Shown here: piece after piece, positions 13,444 to 17,030 of the stretch | Layout of the letters: each line of letters starts with the position of its first letter | How positions within the stretch are numbered: position 1 is the first letter of the stretch | Source: JAHJSY01 sp964557155 | GTDB lineage: Bacteria > Patescibacteriota > Minisyncoccia > Minisyncoccales > GWA2-38-27 | Length of the DNA: 17,030 nucleotides | Assembly (NCBI GenBank): GCA_964557155.1 | Contig: CAZKZC010000008.1 | Location: 1 to 17,030 of the forward strand | Reading direction: 5' to 3' | Notes under the pieces: model-generated | Databases searched by the model: none | Told to the model about the DNA's origin: nothing | Seen by the model: only the letters and a program-made list of their open reading frames with translations | Made by a program: the position numbers and the translations under genes

Positions 13444-14775
13444 TTATTCATTCGGTGTTGTTGTATCTAAAATTTCTAATAGGGGTTCATCAGATGGAGT
13501 TGTTGTTTCTAAAATGTCTGGTTCTGGTTCTGGTTGTAGGGGCGGGGTTTCCCCGCCCTCTTCGGGTTCAGGATCATCATAAACACTATCACAATCTCCG
13601 AGCATTTTAACCCATTCGCCATCCTCAATCCATGTGCAGTATTTCTTTCCTGTCTTTTTATCAATTAATTCTATTTCTGTAGTAATAATTCTCTTTGTTG
13701 TTAATTTGTCTGTTACTATTTCTTTAACATAGGCAATACCGTCTTCTAACTGCATCCCTAACCATTCCAAAGTAGCTTTAATTTTATTAGTGAGGGTTGA
13801 TAATAAATCTGTGGTCATTTCTAATTCATTTGCTCCGGCTATCAATCCATTTTCTCCAACTGCTCCCATATCTTCCGTTTCAAATACATCTTGGGAAGAT
13901 TCCGTTGTTACTTCTAGCATGTTCATCATTTCTTCTATCTGAGCTTGCTGTTCCTGAATTGCCTTGGTTAAAAGAGCTGTCATTTTACTATATTTAACAC
14001 CCTGTAAATTACCATGATCATATTGGGCCAATAGCGGATTAACGGCATTTATTTCTTCGGCAATAAATCCAAAATCATGAAAACCACCCTTTTCTTCTAT
14101 CCAATTAAATTCTCTTGGTTGTAATTGCATCAATGTTTCCAATCCAAATCCTATATCTTCTACATCTTCTTTATATATCTGCAAAGATGTCTCCTTAACT
14201 AAACTATCATTACCGTCTATTGATATTGGCGTTCCCGTTGACGACGCTAACCCGACAATATCCAACGGGCCATCAACCGTAATTGTTCCTATCCCTACAT
14301 TTCCGGCACTAGTTATAATAAATTTATCTCCGTCTCCTCCTGCACTATTAGAATACATAAAAGCAGGATTAGTTCCATCACTTACTATTTCTAAAATAGC
14401 ATCGGGGGTAGTATCCCCGGCAATTCCAAGACGGCTGGAAATATATGTATTGTGGGCAAAAATACCGCCAAACCATCTTCCCGCTACCGATTTTGTCTTA
14501 GCTTTGCTAGCAGTCCCTTCAATCATATTTCCGGCTACAAAGTTATGTGTTCCTTCCACTTCAATATCATAAACCTTTTCCTGGCCAACTTTTTTAATTT
14601 CAACAATCTCATCCCACATTATATCACCTTGACCAGGTTCTAGGAGTTCATCATCAGCAAGACAGCCACCATGAACGGCAACTACTTGAGCTTTAGGCAC
14701 AGCAATCTGCATCCCAACTTGCATTTGCGAGACCTTAAGCCATTTTCTTAAATTGTTTTTGAATGCTCCTAGCAT
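13444..14775 (-). CDS. C-terminal split-intein half fused to S74 fibre/chaperone protein
   Basis: A 443-residue protein with two parts. Residues 1-109 are an intein C-terminus: QVGMQIAVP (19-27), WDEIVEIKKVGQEKVYDIEV (54-73), THNFVAGN (76-83, block F) and GGIFAHN (103-109, block G), with Thr110 as the +1 extein residue. There is no N-terminal Hint half here; it lies in the ORF at 15294-17030. The C-extein starts TYISSRLGIAGDTT, has a fibre-type SAGNVGIGT repeat, then a peptidase S74 intramolecular chaperone. SLQIYKEDVEDIGFGL aligns with the S74 Ser-Lys dyad (Ser197, Lys202), followed by FNWIEEKG and HDFGFIAEEI. A coiled coil follows, then a Cys-containing tail and a Pro/Glu/Thr-rich end with a 42-nt imperfect tandem repeat. 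There is no good Shine-Dalgarno; an in-frame stop four codons upstream of 14775 rules out a longer N-terminus. Confidence 0.85.
   Translation of the reverse strand: MLGAFKNNLRKWLKVSQMQVGMQIAVPKAQVVAVHGGCLADDELLEPGQGDIMWDEIVEIKKVGQEKVYDIEVEGTHNFVAGNMIEGTASKAKTKSVAGRWFGGIFAHNTYISSRLGIAGDTTPDAILEIVSDGTNPAFMYSNSAGGDGDKFIITSAGNVGIGTITVDGPLDIVGLASSTGTPISIDGNDSLVKETSLQIYKEDVEDIGFGLETLMQLQPREFNWIEEKGGFHDFGFIAEEINAVNPLLAQYDHGNLQGVKYSKMTALLTKAIQEQQAQIEEMMNMLEVTTESSQDVFETEDMGAVGENGLIAGANELEMTTDLLSTLTNKIKATLEWLGMQLEDGIAYVKEIVTDKLTTKRIITTEIELIDKKTGKKYCTWIEDGEWVKMLGDCDSVYDDPEPEEGGETPPLQPEPEPDILETTTPSDEPLLEILDTTTPNE
13457..13519. repeat. 42-nt imperfect tandem repeat at the S74 gene 3' end
   Basis: GTTGTTGTATCTAAAAT at 13457 recurs as GTTGTTGTTTCTAAAAT at 13499, 42 nt (14 codons) apart. 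The product repeats as ILETTTPSDE and ILDTTTPNE, a low-complexity acidic tail. Confidence 0.6.
13536..13560. repeat. GC-rich palindrome inside the S74 gene
   Basis: Identical over 25 nt to the copy at 10874-10898 in dprA: GTAGGGGC start and GGGCGGGG-TTT-CCCCGCCC stem (13540-13558). It is read EGGETPPL, the same peptide as in DprA. Confidence 0.85.
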
Positions 14776-14783
14776 ATTATCTG

Positions 14784-15257
14784 TTAATTATTTTGTTGTT
14801 TGGTTTGAATATATTTTCGCCAAACTCTTTGTAAATTTAATACTTTGCGTCTTAGCCATAGATATTTATTAATTTGTTCTACAAACTGATCATGTTCCAA
14901 CCCTGTTTCGCAAATATCTCGCACCTGTTCTAGATAAACAATCATTTTGTTGCAATTAAGCATAACTTTGTCTAGAATAATTAAGCTTTCATTAGCATTG
15001 CCAAAGCGACAGGAATGAGCTTCGGCAATTAGGTGGGGAATAGAGAAAGCACAGAAAGCTGTATTTTTTAGAAGATATTCGTTAAAATCAGAAACAATCT
15101 TTTTATTTTTCTTAGAACTTTTTGATCTGATAATTGTTTTGGCTACGAATACACTTCCCTCAAGTGCCCGTTGATAGACCTCCAAGTCCTGAAAACTTTT
15201 TACTGCTTTTCTAGGATTGTATGGTTTGTAATAATAGTTTGTATAATTTTTGTTCAT
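14784..15257 (-). CDS. Four-helix-bundle protein (23S rRNA IVP / Avd-like) nested in the split intein gene
   Basis: A 157-residue basic, helical protein. SFQDLEVYQRAL (21-32) and SIPHLIAEAHS (72-82) match the pattern of the four-helix-bundle family that includes 23S rRNA intervening-sequence proteins and the Avd accessory protein of diversity-generating retroelements. The C-terminus (LRRKVLNLQRVWRKY) is Arg/Lys rich, which fits nucleic-acid binding. It lies between the two intein halves, 36 nt after the first half's stop and 8 nt before the second half's start. No reverse transcriptase or template repeat is present in the window, so an Avd role is only a possibility. It has no clear Shine-Dalgarno. 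A GATTAT-CA-ATAATC palindrome lies just before the start. Confidence 0.75.
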   Translation of the reverse strand: MNKNYTNYYYKPYNPRKAVKSFQDLEVYQRALEGSVFVAKTIIRSKSSKKNKKIVSDFNEYLLKNTAFCAFSIPHLIAEAHSCRFGNANESLIILDKVMLNCNKMIVYLEQVRDICETGLEHDQFVEQINKYLWLRRKVLNLQRVWRKYIQTKQQNN

Positions 15258-15288
15258 GATTAATGATTATTGATAATCCATTATGGCG

Positions 15289-15305
15289 AGCCCTCATCCA
15301 GGCTC
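15289..15305. repeat. Short stem-loop at the intein N-half stop codon
   Basis: GAGCC (15289-15293) pairs with GGCTC (15301-15305) around the TGA stop of the upstream ORF. The stem is only 5 bp, so its significance is weak, but it marks the break between the two ORFs. Confidence 0.3.
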
Positions 15306-17030
15306 CATCTTGTCTATTTTACAGGGATCTTTATTCATTTTATAAATCCCTTCTAAGGTTGTGATCTTTTGTCTTTGACGCTTTCTTTTTGGTTTATAAA
15401 CAATGTGTAATGGATAGAATTCGTAATAATTCTTCTCGTCAAACCAAGCACATTTAAAATTAAATAATCTTAATCCGGTTAAACGAGAAAGAGCTAAGGC
15501 GTAAAGAGTTAACTGTTCCAATGGTTTCTCCTTGCTCGCCTTTGGCTTATAATCTAAAATGTGGATAATCCCGTTTCTAATTTGAATCATATCAATATGA
15601 CCGGTAATTAAACGAGGTAATTCTTCGGAGGAAAGGGGAATTAATTCTTTTTTATTTCTTTCTCTTTTGTGATACATTTCAAAACCAAGCTGGGTTTGCA
15701 TATGAGCTAAGTCCTGATTACGAAGATAAATCGGAACCTCGGTAGCAACAGTTACCGTATCATTGGCAAGCATAAATCTTTGCAAAGCATCGTGTCGATT
15801 TTTGTTTTCATGAACTGATTCTAAAACAAATTTTGCTAATTTGTTGGCGTAATTTTGCTTACTTCTAACGATCATCTCTTTTTTACTGAATGTCATTGGA
15901 ACTTCAGAGGCACGGAGACCTTGCTGAAAATATTGATGGGGGCATTCAACTGGCACTAAGTCCAAAAATTCTTTTAGAGGCCAGAAACGGTTGTGCTTAA
16001 TATCTTCTTTAATAATAAGTTGTGTTTTTGCCTGATGATAGCGGAAGCGATAAAGCTGACGGTGAGCCAAAGTAGCACTGATAATTACATCTTCCGGTTT
16101 AAACATTTTCAAGGCAAAAGGTCTCATCCGTTCATAAATGCATAAGTCCTTATACTGGTTAAGCCAATTTCTCAAAGAAGATGGCTGAAGTTCTTTTTGG
16201 TCTAAATGGATTCTGCTGGCAATTTTAGCCGCTGCTTCTAAGCTATGACCTAAATTGTAAAGAGAAATAGCATCTAAAATGACTTCTAAAGGATAATGTT
16301 TACCCTTTGTTGAACCCGGAGTAAAAGTGCGATTGCAGTTACTACACAAATAAAGCTGGACTTTTTCCATTTTCTTTTGACGAAGACCCCGTTTGACAAA
16401 ATTAGTACTGGAACAATATGGACAGAAAATTTCTAAGACACTTGGACGGGGAAACCCCGCCCCTACATCGGCTTGGACGCTCATAGGTATTTTTTCTCTT
16501 GCTGTAATGGTTTCTATCTCACGATTCTTAATTGGTTCTATCTCACGAGTTTTGAAGAAATTGACTGTTCTTTTCGCAAACGTGATAAATGGACTAACTT
16601 TTTTCCCTTGTTTTTGGCGAAGTTTTACAAGGTATGGATGGTTGCCAGTAGTACGGATAACTCGACCTGATTTAGTTCTAACCTCATAAATTTCTTTGGT
16701 GCCCATATCCATTAAAGCATTGACTTTTTTGTATTCAGTCCTATTTGTATCCTCATTTAGGGATAAAACCTCGTCTCCGGGCATTATATTGCGAATAGGG
16801 ACATATAGATATTCATACTCATCTGTATCTAATTTCTCATCGGACTCTTCTCCATTTTTCTTTTTTCTCTTTTTTCTACGTCTTCTGATAGCAATTAAAG
16901 TATCACCAGTCAAACATTGACCAACAACATGTAAACTTTGAGCAGGACTCGTCGTCCCGATGCCGACGTTGCCGCTAATTGCTAATTTTGCTGTCCCTGG
17001 AGTTGCATAACCAATTGCTACATCAACCAC
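15294..17030 (-). CDS. Fibre-protein N-extein with N-terminal intein half carrying zinc ribbon and PD-(D/E)XK nuclease (5' end cut)
   Basis: The gene continues past the right edge; numbering is from position 17030. Residues 1-38 are fibre-type sequence (AISGNVGIGTTSPAQSLHV). The intein begins at Cys39 with CLTGDTLI (block A); MPGDEVLSLNED is at 83-94 and block B TTGNHPYL at 127-134. A zinc ribbon follows (CPYC 203-206, CSNC 229-232), then an HTH-like region reminiscent of transposase N-termini (about 245-295). A RecB/Cas4-type PD-(D/E)XK nuclease follows: TEVPIYL (Glu431), TGHIDMI (Asp480), LDYKPK (Asp493, Lys495) and EQLTLYAL (Gln506, Tyr510). There is no block F or G; those are in the ORF at 13444-14775. 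The ORF ends at TGA (15294). A palindrome-derived peptide VGAGFPRP (189-196) precedes the zinc ribbon. The nuclease is probably the homing endonuclease of this intein. Confidence 0.82.
   Translation of the reverse strand: MVDVAIGYATPGTAKLAISGNVGIGTTSPAQSLHVVGQCLTGDTLIAIRRRRKKRKKKNGEESDEKLDTDEYEYLYVPIRNIMPGDEVLSLNEDTNRTEYKKVNALMDMGTKEIYEVRTKSGRVIRTTGNHPYLVKLRQKQGKKVSPFITFAKRTVNFFKTREIEPIKNREIETITAREKIPMSVQADVGAGFPRPSVLEIFCPYCSSTNFVKRGLRQKKMEKVQLYLCSNCNRTFTPGSTKGKHYPLEVILDAISLYNLGHSLEAAAKIASRIHLDQKELQPSSLRNWLNQYKDLCIYERMRPFALKMFKPEDVIISATLAHRQLYRFRYHQAKTQLIIKEDIKHNRFWPLKEFLDLVPVECPHQYFQQGLRASEVPMTFSKKEMIVRSKQNYANKLAKFVLESVHENKNRHDALQRFMLANDTVTVATEVPIYLRNQDLAHMQTQLGFEMYHKRERNKKELIPLSSEELPRLITGHIDMIQIRNGIIHILDYKPKASKEKPLEQLTLYALALSRLTGLRLFNFKCAWFDEKNYYEFYPLHIVYKPKRKRQRQKITTLEGIYKMNKDPCKIDKMEPG
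16444..16466. repeat. GC-rich palindrome inside the intein N-half
   Basis: The coding strand has GTAGGGGCGGGG-TTT-CCCCG, one mismatch from the S74 and dprA copies and in the opposite orientation. It is read VGAGFPRP, parallel to VGAGLSRP in DprA. It sits in the linker between the Hint N-half and the zinc ribbon. Confidence 0.8.
16512..16548. repeat. 24-nt spaced direct repeat in the intein N-half
   Basis: TTCTATCTCACGA occurs at 16512-16524 and 16536-16548, a period of 8 codons, giving REIEPIKN then REIETITA. It looks like a small internal duplication in the linker. Confidence 0.55.

Noticed and set aside
15267..15296. TGA at the end of the intein N-half as a recoded sense codon (SR1/Gracilibacteria code).
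   Set aside because: A TAA follows in frame after 8 codons, TGA is a proper stop in rpoB and ATPase copy 2, and the other genes contain no in-frame TGA.
14784..17030. A complete diversity-generating retroelement.
   Set aside because: No reverse transcriptase and no template/variable repeat pair with A-specific changes is visible; only an Avd-like protein is present, and that assignment is uncertain.
15294..17030. LAGLIDADG or HNH homing endonuclease in the intein.
   Set aside because: Neither motif is visible; the conserved residues instead fit a RecB/Cas4-like PD-(D/E)XK nuclease.

Overview
The window looks like a piece of a Candidate Phyla Radiation (Patescibacteria, Parcubacteria-like) genome. 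This is inferred from the AT-rich coding, weak or absent Shine-Dalgarno sites, small competence genes, an O-antigen-ligase/TPR fusion protein, a peptidase S74 fibre-like surface protein, and many short GC-rich palindromes embedded in frame inside genes. All genes lie on the minus strand, so transcription runs from high to low coordinates. TGA, TAA and TAG all serve as stops and no gene needs recoding, so the standard bacterial code fits.

Layout, in transcription order (right to left). (1) 17030-13444 is the most unusual region, a fractured gene. The first ORF (cut by the window edge) has a fibre-type N-extein, an N-terminal intein half starting CLTGDTLI, and inside it a zinc ribbon, an HTH-like segment and a RecB/Cas4-like PD-(D/E)XK nuclease. 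It stops at 15294. A separate four-helix-bundle ORF (15257-14784) follows. A third ORF (14775-13444) then starts with the C-terminal intein half, ending in HN before a Thr, and continues as a C-extein with a peptidase S74 chaperone domain. If the halves associate and splice in trans, one fibre protein would result. (2) 13428-8771 is a DNA-processing/competence operon with its own sigma70-type promoter: AAA ATPase (DUF4143 type), comF, dprA, comM and yraN, mostly overlapping or closely packed. A perfect 21-bp hairpin lies between comM and yraN. (3) 8701-6335 encodes a membrane O-antigen-ligase/TPR protein. (4) 6308-5094 is a second DUF4143-type ATPase with a strong promoter. (5) 5046-4254 is a REP-associated tyrosine transposase (RAYT) bounded by matching palindromes. 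(6) 4245-1 is the rpoBC operon: a consensus-like promoter, complete rpoB, and the start of rpoC running off the left edge.

Palindromic repeats recur across the window and mostly lie inside genes. A GC-rich family (GGGCGGGG arms) is found in dprA (several copies), the S74 gene and the intein half, with a relative in comM; copies in the same orientation are always read in the same frame. A second family shares the core AAGTC[C/G]GACTT between the RAYT ends and an insertion in comF. Others lie in rpoB and dprA. The chromosome therefore seems to have been repeatedly invaded by REP-like elements tolerated as in-frame peptide insertions.

No tRNA, rRNA or CRISPR array was seen. No gene-free stretch exceeds 300 bases; the longest is 4102-4282.
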